Positions 26,564 to 33,899 of a stretch of 37,616 bases of DNA are shown in pieces. Below the pieces are notes generated by a model, which saw nothing but the letters and a program-made list of their open reading frames with translations, was not told where the DNA came from and did not search any database. The translations under genes and the position numbers were made by a program. This stretch comes from an uncultured Blautia sp. (GTDB taxonomy: Bacteria; Bacillota; Clostridia; Lachnospirales; Lachnospiraceae). Positions within the stretch are counted from its first letter, which is position 1; every line of letters starts with the position of its first letter. The DNA lies in the NCBI GenBank assembly GCA_934424575.1, contig CAKRXU010000028.1, positions 1 through 37,616 on the forward strand. Reading direction: 5' to 3'.

Positions 26564-27289
26564 ATTCAGGTCAACATATAAAATCTGCTCGTTATCATTT
26601 GCTTTTGCAATTACATCCCCATTTGCATCAACAACGATGGATTCACCGGAAAAATCCATATCCCCTTCTGCGCCGACACGATTGCACATGGCAATGATAG
26701 TACTGTTATGAAAGGCCTGTACGCGAAGTTCCCATTCAAACATTTCAGAAGGTTCTGCTTTGGTATTTACAGTAGGGATCAGGATCAGATCTGCACCGTT
26801 TAAAGCTTCGGTTCGGATGCTTTCTGGATAATGCCGGTCAAAGCAGACGACAATTCCTATTTTTCCGAATTCTGTTTCAAAAACTTTGAATCCATCATCG
26901 GACGGAGTATAGTAGTCCTGCTCAAAGAATTTATCAGCCTGAGCAATATGTACCATTTTCTGGATGCCGGAAATATTACCGTTTTTGTCGATCAGAATGC
27001 TTGCGTCGTATGGCTTTCCATTTTCCAGAAGATAGATATTCGGGACAGCCATGATATAGTTTTCTCTGCATGTGTCACAGAATCTTCGGATAATATCTGA
27101 ATCGAGGGAAATCTGATATTTCCTGACATCCTGCCCCGGATACTGCGGGAAAAATTCTGTAAGCTGTACTTCCGGAAACAAAACAAGATCTGCACCCTGG
27201 CTGGCAGCTTCTTTGACAGAGTTTATGCTTTTTTCTATATTAGATTCCATACTGCCGGAATCCGACATCTGTATTAATGCTAATCGCAA
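26564..27289 (-). pseudogene. Carbon-nitrogen hydrolase (nitrilase superfamily), 3' end lost
   Basis: The 242 gene-derived residues carry the full nitrilase triad: E40 (LFPEVQL), K111 and C149 (VVCFDRHYPES). The protein resembles N-carbamoylputrescine amidase-type hydrolases, cytoplasmic enzymes that split C-N bonds of amides. After YVDLN at about 26564 the frame runs 17 more codons into the antisense of a transposase fragment, so roughly 30-40 native C-terminal residues are missing. TTG is the start, 8 bases after AAAGGTG. The triad is intact but the tail contributes to folding and oligomerisation in this family, so activity is doubtful. Confidence 0.8.
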
Positions 27290-27319
27290 GGGTTTATCAC
27301 CTTTCTGTGTGAATCTGTT

Positions 27320-27646
27320 TCAATTCATAGTTTCCTTATAGTTTGTGCCCCATTCTTTCATGGCATCGAGGATTGGACGCATAGTCTCGCCAAGATCACT
27401 TAATGCATATTCTACACGCGGAGGGACTTCGGCGTAGACAGTTCGTGTGATGATTCCGTCATCCTCCATGGATCTTAGTGAATCGGTCAGAACTTTCTGG
27501 CTGATTCCGTTGAGGCTTTTCTTTAATTCGTTAAATCTCCACGGGCGTTCCAGGAGATTTCTCATGATCAGCAGTTTCCATTTACTCCCAATTAACTGAA
27601 CTGTAGTTGCTACAGGACATTCTGGTAATTCATCTTTTGTCAGCAT
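27320..27646 (-). CDS. HxlR-family winged-helix regulator
   Basis: This 108-residue protein is the usual size of HxlR/MarR-like regulators. It has the N-terminal cysteine in the ECPV position used as a redox or electrophile sensor in relatives such as YodB and HypR, a winged helix (about 20-85) with GSKWKLLIMRNL and ISQKVLTDSLR, and the RVEYALS wing. An ATG at 27652 is only one base from GGAGG; ATG 27646 has 7-base spacing and is preferred. It is divergent from the ACGX-peptide operon, with GTTAC/GTAAC palindromes between them, so control of that operon is likely though inferred. Confidence 0.88.
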   Translation of the reverse strand: MLTKDELPECPVATTVQLIGSKWKLLIMRNLLERPWRFNELKKSLNGISQKVLTDSLRSMEDDGIITRTVYAEVPPRVEYALSDLGETMRPILDAMKEWGTNYKETMN

Positions 27647-27682
27647 GGGCATACCTCCACAATAGTATAAAATATGATGTAA

Positions 27683-27742
27683 GTTACTGAATACAGTGTA
27701 ACATATGGAAATGTCACTGTCTATGGGTTACAAAAAAGTAAC
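27683..27742. promoter_or_regulatory. Paired GTTAC/GTAAC inverted repeats, candidate HxlR operators
   Basis: Two inverted repeats with the same half-site lie in the divergent region: GTTAC-N10-GTAAC at 27683-27702 and GTTAC-N6-GTAAC at 27727-27742. HxlR-family regulators bind short palindromes between divergent genes. Plus-strand promoter signals nearby are weak (TTATTT at 27765, TATGAT at 27788, 17-base spacing). Confidence 0.5.
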
Positions 27743-27781
27743 TATGTAATAAAAAAGTGCGTACTTATTTTTGAGAAAAAA

Positions 27782-27808
27782 GCCTGTTATGATGACAATG
27801 CAACAGGC
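27782..27808 (+). other. Hairpin in the leader of the ACGX-peptide gene
   Basis: GCCTGTT (27782-27788) can pair with AACAGGC (27802-27808) around a 13-base loop. It lies about 40 bases before the start codon and overlaps the putative -10 box, so it may be DNA-level dyad symmetry or a leader structure. Confidence 0.35.
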
Positions 27809-27849
27809 GAGAGCCGTAAAATATTTATCATTTCAGGAGGTAACAACAA

Positions 27850-28086
27850 ATGGCATTATTTAATCTGTTCGGATGGAGCAAGAAAGAAGAAACTCAGGTA
27901 AGTGCAGCATGCGGAACAGCGTGTGGAGCAGCAGGAGGAGAAGAGAAACCGGCAGCATGCGGAACAGCGTGCGGAGCAGCAGGAGGAGAAGAGAAACCGG
28001 CAGCATGCGGAACAGCGTGTGGAGCAGCAGGAGGAGAAGAGAAACCGGCAGCATGCGGAACAGCATGCGGCGCATCTGACAAGTAA
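27850..28086 (+). CDS. ACGX-repeat Cys-containing peptide, putative radical SAM substrate
   Basis: The 78-residue product has an 18-residue head (MALFNLFGWSKKEETQVS) and then 16-residue repeats: A-A-C-G-T-A-C-G-A-A-G-G-E-E-K-P three times, plus a fourth copy ending after ACGASDK. This gives four C-x3-C pairs (C21/25, 37/41, 53/57, 69/73). AGGAGG lies 9 bases before ATG. It is followed 29 bases later by a radical SAM/SPASM protein, the arrangement of precursor peptides that receive radical-made crosslinks; it matches the bioinformatically defined ACGX-repeat peptide group. No Gly-Gly protease site, signal peptide or dedicated exporter is visible. The product and function are unknown to me. Confidence 0.85.
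   Translation: MALFNLFGWSKKEETQVSAACGTACGAAGGEEKPAACGTACGAAGGEEKPAACGTACGAAGGEEKPAACGTACGASDK
27904..28075 (+). repeat. 48-bp coding tandem repeat, 3.6 copies
   Basis: Units at 27904-27951, 27952-27999 and 28000-28047 differ only by TGT/TGC at the second Cys codon. The partial fourth unit (28048 onward) differs at two more third positions. All differences are silent, suggesting recent duplication with the peptide sequence held constant. Copy number may vary between strains. Confidence 0.9.
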
Positions 28087-28115
28087 GAAGAAATCGTAGG
28101 AAGGAGAAGAATGGG

Positions 28116-29171
28116 ATGAGTCAGTATTTTTCATTTCAGTGGCACATTACAGATGAATGTGACCAGCGTTGTAAACATTGTTACATTTTTTCAGGAGAAG
28201 GGTGCAAAGAACTGAAGAGTATGACCTGGAAACAGATGCAGGAAGTTGTATCTAACTGTGAGGATTTCTGCAAAGTTTATGACAGAAAGCCATATTTTTA
28301 TATTACTGGCGGAGATCCCATTCTTCATCCTGATTTCTGGAAACTGATGGTACTCCTGAAAAGTAAAAATATTCCATTTACGTTAATGGGAAATCCATTT
28401 CATCTGGATGATGAAATATGCAGGATGATGAAAGTATGCGGCTGTGAAAAATATCAGATGTCGCTGGATGGAATGCACGAAACGCACGACTGGTTCCGAA
28501 AGCCGGGAAGCTTTGATCTTACACTGGAAAAAGTAGGATGTCTGAATCGTGCAGGAATTAAAAGTGTGATTATGAGTACGGTATCAAAAACCAATATGAA
28601 TGAGATACCAGATATTATTGATGAAGTTGTAAAAGCGAAAGTTAAAGTTTTTGCATTTTCCCGTTATGTGCCTACCGGTGGAGAAGTTGATACCAGCATG
28701 ACACCACAGGAATACAGAAAACTTCTGGAAATCTGTGATGCAAAATTTAAGGCATATGAAGCGGCAGGATGTGAGACTTATTTTAATAAAAAAGACCACT
28801 TATGGACGCTCTATGAATATGAAACAGGGCAGTTTAAGCTGCCGGAGAATACAAAGGATGGCATGATCTATGGAGGCTGTAATTGTGGAAACTGCCATAT
28901 TACAATATCATCCAACGGAGATATCATGGCATGTCGAAGAGTTATGAACAGCAAAGTGGCAAACGTATTTGAAGACCGTCTGGCAGATACATGGATCTGC
29001 CAGATGGAGAAATACAGAGAATTTGATAAATTCAAAAAGTGCAGCAAATGTGAACTGAAAGCATGGTGCAGAGGATGCCCGGCGGTAGCCAATGGAATGA
29101 CAGGAGATTTCTATGGGGCAGATCCTCAGTGCTGGAAAACAAGAAATGAGATTACAGGAGAAGAATTATAA
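28116..29171 (+). CDS. Radical SAM/SPASM peptide maturase (ACGX system)
   Basis: The 351-residue enzyme has the radical SAM cluster motif C15-x3-C19-x2-C22, the GGDP SAM-binding motif at 65-68 and a C-terminal SPASM region with cysteines at 255, 257, 260, 273, 309, 312, 318, 321 and 339 for auxiliary 4Fe-4S clusters. SPASM enzymes commonly form thioether or C-C crosslinks in ribosomal peptides; the Cys-repeat peptide encoded just upstream is the obvious substrate. There is no N-terminal RRE-like domain, since the cluster motif begins at residue 15. GGAG lies 9 bases before ATG 28116; an ATG five bases earlier is out of frame. Its stop overlaps the next start (TAATG). Confidence 0.9.
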   Translation: MSQYFSFQWHITDECDQRCKHCYIFSGEGCKELKSMTWKQMQEVVSNCEDFCKVYDRKPYFYITGGDPILHPDFWKLMVLLKSKNIPFTLMGNPFHLDDEICRMMKVCGCEKYQMSLDGMHETHDWFRKPGSFDLTLEKVGCLNRAGIKSVIMSTVSKTNMNEIPDIIDEVVKAKVKVFAFSRYVPTGGEVDTSMTPQEYRKLLEICDAKFKAYEAAGCETYFNKKDHLWTLYEYETGQFKLPENTKDGMIYGGCNCGNCHITISSNGDIMACRRVMNSKVANVFEDRLADTWICQMEKYREFDKFKKCSKCELKAWCRGCPAVANGMTGDFYGADPQCWKTRNEITGEEL

Positions 29172-29782
29172 TGGATTTAGTGACTTGTCTTAAAAAAATG
29201 GAATTAGTAGGAGTGCTGGCTTTTGCTACAGTAGACAGCGAAGGTGCTCCGCAGATCAGAAATATCAGTGCGATACATTATGAACCGGATGCGATTTATT
29301 TTTTTACAGCGAGAGGAAAAAATTTCTGTCAGGAACTGATGGACGATGGAAGAGTGCAGATCCTCTGTTATACAAAATATAAAGAAATGATCCGTATGTC
29401 CGGAAAAGCATATGCAGTAAAAGAGGAAGAGCAGGAGAAATGGCGTGACAAGATTTTTGAGGAACAGCCGTATCTTGCAAACGTATATCCGGGAGATACC
29501 AGAAATATCGGAATCGTATTCTGTATCGACAAAGCACAGATAGAGTATTTCAATCTTGGAGTGAATCCGATCTTTCGGGAAACTTATCTGATGGGAGATG
29601 CAAAAAGCACTGCAAAAGGCTATTATATAATAAAAGACTGCATTGGCTGTGGAACATGCCAGAATGTCTGTCCACAGAACTGCATTGATGCGGGAAATCC
29701 TTATGTGATTGAACAGAATCATTGTCTGCACTGTGGAGCTTGTCATGAAAACTGCCCGGTGAATGCAATTGAAAGAAGATAG
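29171..29782 (+). CDS. Split-barrel flavin-type domain fused to 2x[4Fe-4S] ferredoxin
   Basis: The 203-residue protein combines a pyridoxamine-phosphate-oxidase-like split barrel (about 1-140), a fold that binds FMN, with a bacterial ferredoxin domain: C157-x2-C160-x2-C163-x3-C167 and C185-x2-C188-x2-C191-x3-C195. It is cytoplasmic and looks like an electron-transfer flavoprotein. Translationally coupled to the radical SAM gene, it is a good candidate reductant for that enzyme's clusters. The electron-donor role is inferred; free-standing homologues exist in many clostridia. Confidence 0.82.
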   Translation: MDLVTCLKKMELVGVLAFATVDSEGAPQIRNISAIHYEPDAIYFFTARGKNFCQELMDDGRVQILCYTKYKEMIRMSGKAYAVKEEEQEKWRDKIFEEQPYLANVYPGDTRNIGIVFCIDKAQIEYFNLGVNPIFRETYLMGDAKSTAKGYYIIKDCIGCGTCQNVCPQNCIDAGNPYVIEQNHCLHCGACHENCPVNAIERR

Positions 29783-29821
29783 AAAAGCAGGTAATTATTT
29801 TGGATAAAGGTGAAAAGATTT

Positions 29822-30730
29822 ATGTTTTTTAAGAAGAATGGTTCTGCAGAAAGTGATACAGATAAATTACTGCAAATAAAAGAAAAACTAGATGAGGCGG
29901 AAGCAGTTGTAATTGGCGCAGGGGCAGGACTTTCCACATCGGCTGGATTTACATACAGTGGAGAGCGATTTGAACAGTATTTTGGGGATTTTGGAAAGAA
30001 ATATGGATTTTCAGATATGTATTCCGGTGGATTTTATCCATATGAAACATTAGAAGAATACTGGGCATACTGGAGCCGTTATATTTATGTCAACCGATAT
30101 ATGGATGCACCGAAATCGGTATACAACAGACTGTATGAACTGACAGGACAAAAAGATTATTTTGTGCTGACAACGAATGTAGACCATTGTTTTCAGAAAT
30201 CTGGATTCGATAAGCAGAGACTGTTTTATACGCAGGGTGATTATGGGCTTTTTCAGTGCAGTGAACCATGCCATCAGGAAACTTATGATAACGAAGAAGC
30301 AGTAAAAAATATGGTATTGAGCCAGGGATTTCAGATTGAAGAAGGAAAACTGATAAAGCCGGAAAACACAACTGTGAAGATGAAAATTCCTGAAGAGTTG
30401 ATTCCGTATTGCTCGAAGTGCGGAAAACCGATGAGTATGAATCTTCGGGCAGATAATACATTTGTAGAAGATGAAGGATGGCATCGGGCAGCAGAAAAGT
30501 ATCAGTTGTTTTTGCAGAGGCACGAAGATCTGAAGGTTTTATTTATAGAATTGGGCGTAGGATATAACACCCCCGGTATCATTAAATATCCTTTCTGGCA
30601 GATGACAAATATATGGCCGCAGGCAGAATATATCTGCCTGAATTATGGGGATGCATATGCACCGACAGATATAAAGAAAAAATCAATTTGTATTAACGGA
30701 GATATTGGCGAAATTCTTGAAAGATGTTAA
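29822..30730 (+). CDS. Sir2-family NAD-dependent enzyme, SirTM-like (catalytic His replaced by Gln)
   Basis: The 302-residue protein has the sirtuin NAD motifs GAGAGLSTSAG (32-42) and TTNVD (117-121, N119) and four zinc cysteines (C146, C150, C197, C200). Where deacetylases have the catalytic HG, it has TQGDYG with Q138, the substitution described for class M sirtuins (SirTM), which are ADP-ribosyltransferases. SirTM genes usually accompany a macrodomain protein and a GcvH-like carrier; neither is here. A GTG at 29810 is possible, but AAAGGTG is 9 bases from ATG 29822. It lies 39 bases after the ferredoxin gene, so probably in the same operon. Confidence 0.82.
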   Translation: MFFKKNGSAESDTDKLLQIKEKLDEAEAVVIGAGAGLSTSAGFTYSGERFEQYFGDFGKKYGFSDMYSGGFYPYETLEEYWAYWSRYIYVNRYMDAPKSVYNRLYELTGQKDYFVLTTNVDHCFQKSGFDKQRLFYTQGDYGLFQCSEPCHQETYDNEEAVKNMVLSQGFQIEEGKLIKPENTTVKMKIPEELIPYCSKCGKPMSMNLRADNTFVEDEGWHRAAEKYQLFLQRHEDLKVLFIELGVGYNTPGIIKYPFWQMTNIWPQAEYICLNYGDAYAPTDIKKKSICINGDIGEILERC

Positions 30731-30774
30731 AGAAACAGAGTAGAAAATGATTTCGTAAAGGAGACGACAGAACA

Positions 30775-31368
30775 GTGGAACTGATGGATATTATTAAAGC
30801 CAGACACTCTATCAGAAAATATATGGAGAAGCAGATCAGTTATGATGATCTGGAAAAAATTCTGGAAGCAGGAAATTTTGCACCAAATGCTGGCGGCGGG
30901 CAGAGAAGCATGCTGGTTGCTGTACATAATAAAGAACTGACAACGTACATAGGAAGGCTGAACATGGCAGATTTTGACCGAACACATCTGGCTGGCAGTT
31001 ATGTTTCAAAGGAACAGCCGAGTACGATCGATGATCCGACTATTAAAAATGGTTTTTACGATGCCCCAACAGTTGTCTGTGTATTCTGTCAGGATAATTT
31101 TCTTTTTAAGACAGCCGATGCGTTTTGCATGATGGAAAATATGCTTCTCCAGGCAACAGAACTTGGAATTGCTTCCTGTATTGTTTCAAGAGGGCAGGAG
31201 ACATTTGCTTCTGAAGAAGGAAGACAACTCATGAAACAGTGGGGAGTACCGGAAGGTTACACATGTCAGGGATTTGTGATTCTTGGATATATTGATGGTG
31301 AAACGCCGCACAGTAAACCAAGAAAACCAGGTAGAATAAAAATCATAGAGTGTGGAGAACTGGGATAA
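30775..31368 (+). CDS. Nitroreductase-family FMN oxidoreductase
   Basis: The 197-residue protein starts with the FMN-binding RHSIRKYM motif and has the family's size and the C-terminal GYIDGE and KPGRIKI segments. Members reduce nitro groups, quinones or flavins with NAD(P)H. AAAGGAGA lies about 11 bases before GTG 30775, which is chosen over the more distant ATG 30784. It is the last gene of the putative ACGX operon, which ends at the terminator at 31413-31448. With the HxlR regulator, it suggests electrophile or redox stress as an inducing signal; this is inference. Confidence 0.88.
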   Translation: MELMDIIKARHSIRKYMEKQISYDDLEKILEAGNFAPNAGGGQRSMLVAVHNKELTTYIGRLNMADFDRTHLAGSYVSKEQPSTIDDPTIKNGFYDAPTVVCVFCQDNFLFKTADAFCMMENMLLQATELGIASCIVSRGQETFASEEGRQLMKQWGVPEGYTCQGFVILGYIDGETPHSKPRKPGRIKIIECGELG

Positions 31369-31412
31369 GAATAAATGTGATAGAAAGCGGTAAATTATAG
31401 TATGATGACAGA

Positions 31413-31448
31413 AGCGTAAATTGCAGGTGTGTGATTTGCGCTTTTTTT
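31413..31448 (+). terminator. Terminator of the ACGX operon
   Basis: AGCGTAAAT (31413-31421) pairs with ATTTGCGCT (31434-31442) with one wobble, followed by a T run to 31448. Confidence 0.75.
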
Positions 31449-31465
31449 AAGTTGAGACTAAAAGG

Positions 31466-31494
31466 TTGTATCTGGAGTGCATAAATGATAAAAT
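31466..31494 (+). promoter_or_regulatory. hipBA promoter
   Basis: TTGTAT (31466-31471) and TAAAAT (31489-31494) are 17 bases apart. The very AT-rich stretch that follows, bounded by GATAA and TTATC, may hold the autoregulatory HipB site. Confidence 0.55.
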
Positions 31495-31576
31495 AATTAT
31501 ATATAATATATTATCTAATTTAAATAAAAAATAACTGTTTTGGATAAAATATTAGAAGTTATAAAGGAGCGAAGAT

Positions 31577-31855
31577 ATGGAACAGTTTGTATGGGAAACA
31601 GCAGAGGAACTTGATCAGAAACTTGCACAAAGAGTACGGAATATCCGGAAGCGTCGTTCTATCTCTCAGGAAAAACTGGCTTCTATGAGCGGGGTAAGTT
31701 ATGGTTCAATCAAAAGATTTGAGACTTCAGGCCAGATTTCACTGATATCCCTCACAAAGATCGCTATGGCACTGGATATAGCAGATGAACTCAGAAATCT
31801 TTTTAAAAAGGTACCTTACAAGGATATTCAGGAGGTCATAAATGAGACAAGATAA
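31577..31855 (+). CDS. hipB: HipB-like XRE-family antitoxin
   Basis: This 92-residue protein has an XRE helix-turn-helix (about 15-75) with RRSISQEKLASMSGVSYGSI and a short C-terminal extension. It is the DNA-binding antitoxin of a HipBA-type pair: it should bind and neutralise the HipA kinase and repress its own promoter. GGAG lies 7 bases before ATG. It overlaps hipA by 14 bases, usual for toxin-antitoxin pairs. Confidence 0.85.
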   Translation: MEQFVWETAEELDQKLAQRVRNIRKRRSISQEKLASMSGVSYGSIKRFETSGQISLISLTKIAMALDIADELRNLFKKVPYKDIQEVINETR

Positions 31856-32972
31856 TGCATTGCAGGTATATTATGATGAAAAATTTGTAGGGACACTGGC
31901 AATAACAGCTGACCATAAAGCGGCATTTCAATATAGTGAAGAGTGGTTGGAAAATGGTTTCTCAATTAGTCCATTTTCACTACCTTTGAAAAAACAGGTA
32001 TTTGTTCCAACAAAAGATTACTTTGATGGGCTCTTTGGTGTGTTTGCAGACAGTCTTCCGGATAACTGGGGACGATTATTATTGAATCGATTACTCCAAG
32101 AACATAAACAGAACCCGGATGAATTGACAGTTCTGGATCGACTGGCAATAGTTGGAAAATCTGGAATGGGAGCACTGACATATTATCCGGAAAGGAGCTT
32201 TTCGGAGCAACATAAACATGTAAACCTGGATGAATTGGCAGAAGAGTGTGAGAAAATATTGAATACGGAATACTCATCAGATAAATTGGATGAATTGTAC
32301 CGCCTTGGTGGCACGAGTGGTGGTGCCAGACCCAAAATTATGACAACAATCAATCAAGAAGAGTGGATTATAAAATTTCCTGCACATGTAGATGGAAAAG
32401 ATGCAGGAAAGATGGAATACGACTATTCATGCTGTGCCAGACAATGTGGTATCACAATGAGTGAAACGAGACTTTTTCCATCCGACAAATGTAAAGGTTA
32501 TTTTGGAATCAGACGATTTGACAGAGAGACTGATGGAAAAAGAATTCATATGCTGACGGCAGCAGCACTTCTGGAACTGGATTTCGAACAACCAAGTCTG
32601 GATTATCACAGTCTGATGAAACTTACAAAAATTCTGACCAGAGATAATAATGAGGATGTAGAAAATATGTTCCGCCGGATGTGCTTTAATGTATTTGCAC
32701 ATAATCGGGATGACCATTCAAAGAATTTCACATATTTATATGACGAAGTAAATGATCAATGGAGACTAAGTCCAGCGTATGATCTTACTTATAGTAATAC
32801 TTATTACGGAGAGCATACAACCACAGTTGATGGAAATGGACGAAATCCAGGCAGGAAAGAACTTCTGGCAGTAGGTATTGCGGCAGGGATGAGAAAGAGT
32901 AATTGTGAGAACATTATAGATACGACACAGGCATGTGTTTCTCAGATGCTTGGGGAGTATTTGGTAATGTAA
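31842..32972 (+). CDS. hipA: HipA-like Ser/Thr kinase toxin
   Basis: The 376-residue protein has the HipA N-terminal subdomain (about 5-110), the Gly-rich GGTSGGARPK loop at 156-165 with the autophosphorylation-type serine, the catalytic loop HNRDDHSKN (287-295) and a metal-binding AYDL afterwards. Family members phosphorylate aminoacyl-tRNA synthetases and cause dormancy or persistence. All key segments are intact. AGGAGG gives 6-base spacing to ATG. The last 31 bases overlap the end of a convergent LysR gene. Confidence 0.9.
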   Translation: MRQDNALQVYYDEKFVGTLAITADHKAAFQYSEEWLENGFSISPFSLPLKKQVFVPTKDYFDGLFGVFADSLPDNWGRLLLNRLLQEHKQNPDELTVLDRLAIVGKSGMGALTYYPERSFSEQHKHVNLDELAEECEKILNTEYSSDKLDELYRLGGTSGGARPKIMTTINQEEWIIKFPAHVDGKDAGKMEYDYSCCARQCGITMSETRLFPSDKCKGYFGIRRFDRETDGKRIHMLTAAALLELDFEQPSLDYHSLMKLTKILTRDNNEDVENMFRRMCFNVFAHNRDDHSKNFTYLYDEVNDQWRLSPAYDLTYSNTYYGEHTTTVDGNGRNPGRKELLAVGIAAGMRKSNCENIIDTTQACVSQMLGEYLVM

Positions 32973-33739
32973 AACGTCACGTGAGCCTCGTCATCCGACA
33001 GTGGAATATTCACCCGGGTTGAAAAAACGCCGCACTGGTTCTGACCGTAGTCGGTTGAGAAACAGGGGAGAGAGGATGCTTTGACCAGTTCTTCGAAAGC
33101 ATCGGAATCTGTTTGTACAAAAAATTTGGAGGCGGGCATTTTTTCGCGGCAGAGAGTATCCCAGAAGCCCAGTTCTGAACGGAGCAGGAAATTAAAACCG
33201 TTGATTTCTTCGAAAGTAAGGCTTTCATAATGTGCAAGCTCATGCTCCGACGGCACACATACAAACAGATTTTCCTGCATAAATTCACAGCCGTTTTCCA
33301 GTGGAAACGGCAGGATTCCGATATCGCAGGAACCGTCTTTCAGGGCAGCGAGCACTTCGTCATTCTGGCAGATGACAGAGGAAACCATCATCCCCGGCTG
33401 CTCTGCATTTAATTTCGGCAACAGCGACCATAGCGGGGCAGGTGCACAGGAGCGGATCACAATCGTTTTGCACCGGGCATCAAAAGCCTGGACCTGATCG
33501 ATTGTCTGTTTTGCGTCTGCAAGAAGTTTGCGGGCATATTCTACAGCAAAACAACCAGTGTCGTTTAACTCAATCCTGTTTTTGCCGCGGAAAAACAGCG
33601 GCACACCAAAGCTTTCTTCCAGATGTTGCATGGAACGTGTAATAGATGGTGTTGAGATATGGAATTTTTCTGTGACACGTGACAGTGTTCCAAGTTCTGC
33701 AAAAGATACAAATTGTTCCAGTTCGTATAGGTTCAGCAT
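32942..33739 (-). CDS. LysR-family regulator, short C-terminus overlapping hipA
   Basis: The 265-residue protein starts MLNLYELEQFVSFAEL with a LysR helix-turn-helix (about 1-60) and a two-lobed effector domain. AGGAGG is 7 bases before ATG 33739; the frame is open to 33766 without a better site. LysR proteins are usually near 290-300 residues; the last six residues and stop here are antisense to hipA, so the native 3' end may have been replaced when hipBA arrived. It is divergent from an aldo/keto reductase, its probable target. Confidence 0.82.
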   Translation of the reverse strand: MLNLYELEQFVSFAELGTLSRVTEKFHISTPSITRSMQHLEESFGVPLFFRGKNRIELNDTGCFAVEYARKLLADAKQTIDQVQAFDARCKTIVIRSCAPAPLWSLLPKLNAEQPGMMVSSVICQNDEVLAALKDGSCDIGILPFPLENGCEFMQENLFVCVPSEHELAHYESLTFEEINGFNFLLRSELGFWDTLCREKMPASKFFVQTDSDAFEELVKASSLPCFSTDYGQNQCGVFSTRVNIPLSDDEAHVTFYITKYSPSI

Positions 33740-33853
33740 AAGGATTCCTCCTGAGTTACATTTCATTTTCTGAAAAGCAGATTGCGATATAAATAGTGTA
33801 CATTTTCGAGAGGAAACTGTAAAGTAGAAAATGAAAAAGGACTTTGTAATTAG

Positions 33854-33886
33854 AAAGTTACTGTGAACGGAGCGAACAGTAACTTT
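33854..33886. repeat. Perfect 11-bp-arm palindrome in the lysR-AKR intergenic region
   Basis: AAAGTTACTGT (33854-33864) and ACAGTAACTTT (33876-33886) are perfect inverted arms around an 11-base loop containing CGGAGCG. No T run follows. Arms and loop resemble the palindromes at 1347-1384 and 25890-25907. Confidence 0.65.
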
Positions 33887-33899
33887 AGAAATTATGTAG

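Noticed and set aside
26564..26697. Last 45 codons of the transposase frame as part of the transposase
   Set aside because: They read the antisense of the hydrolase gene and lack DDE-family features.
27904..28075. Regular 48-bp repeats that could suggest a CRISPR array
   Set aside because: There are no unique spacers; the repeats are directly abutting, in frame and part of a peptide gene.
27856..28134. Several open frames on both strands over the repeat peptide
   Set aside because: They are by-products of the stop-poor repeat; only the plus frame at 27850 has a ribosome site and matches a known Cys-repeat pattern.
29810..29821. GTG start of the sirtuin
   Set aside because: The GTG overlaps its own ribosome site, whereas ATG 29822 has correct spacing.
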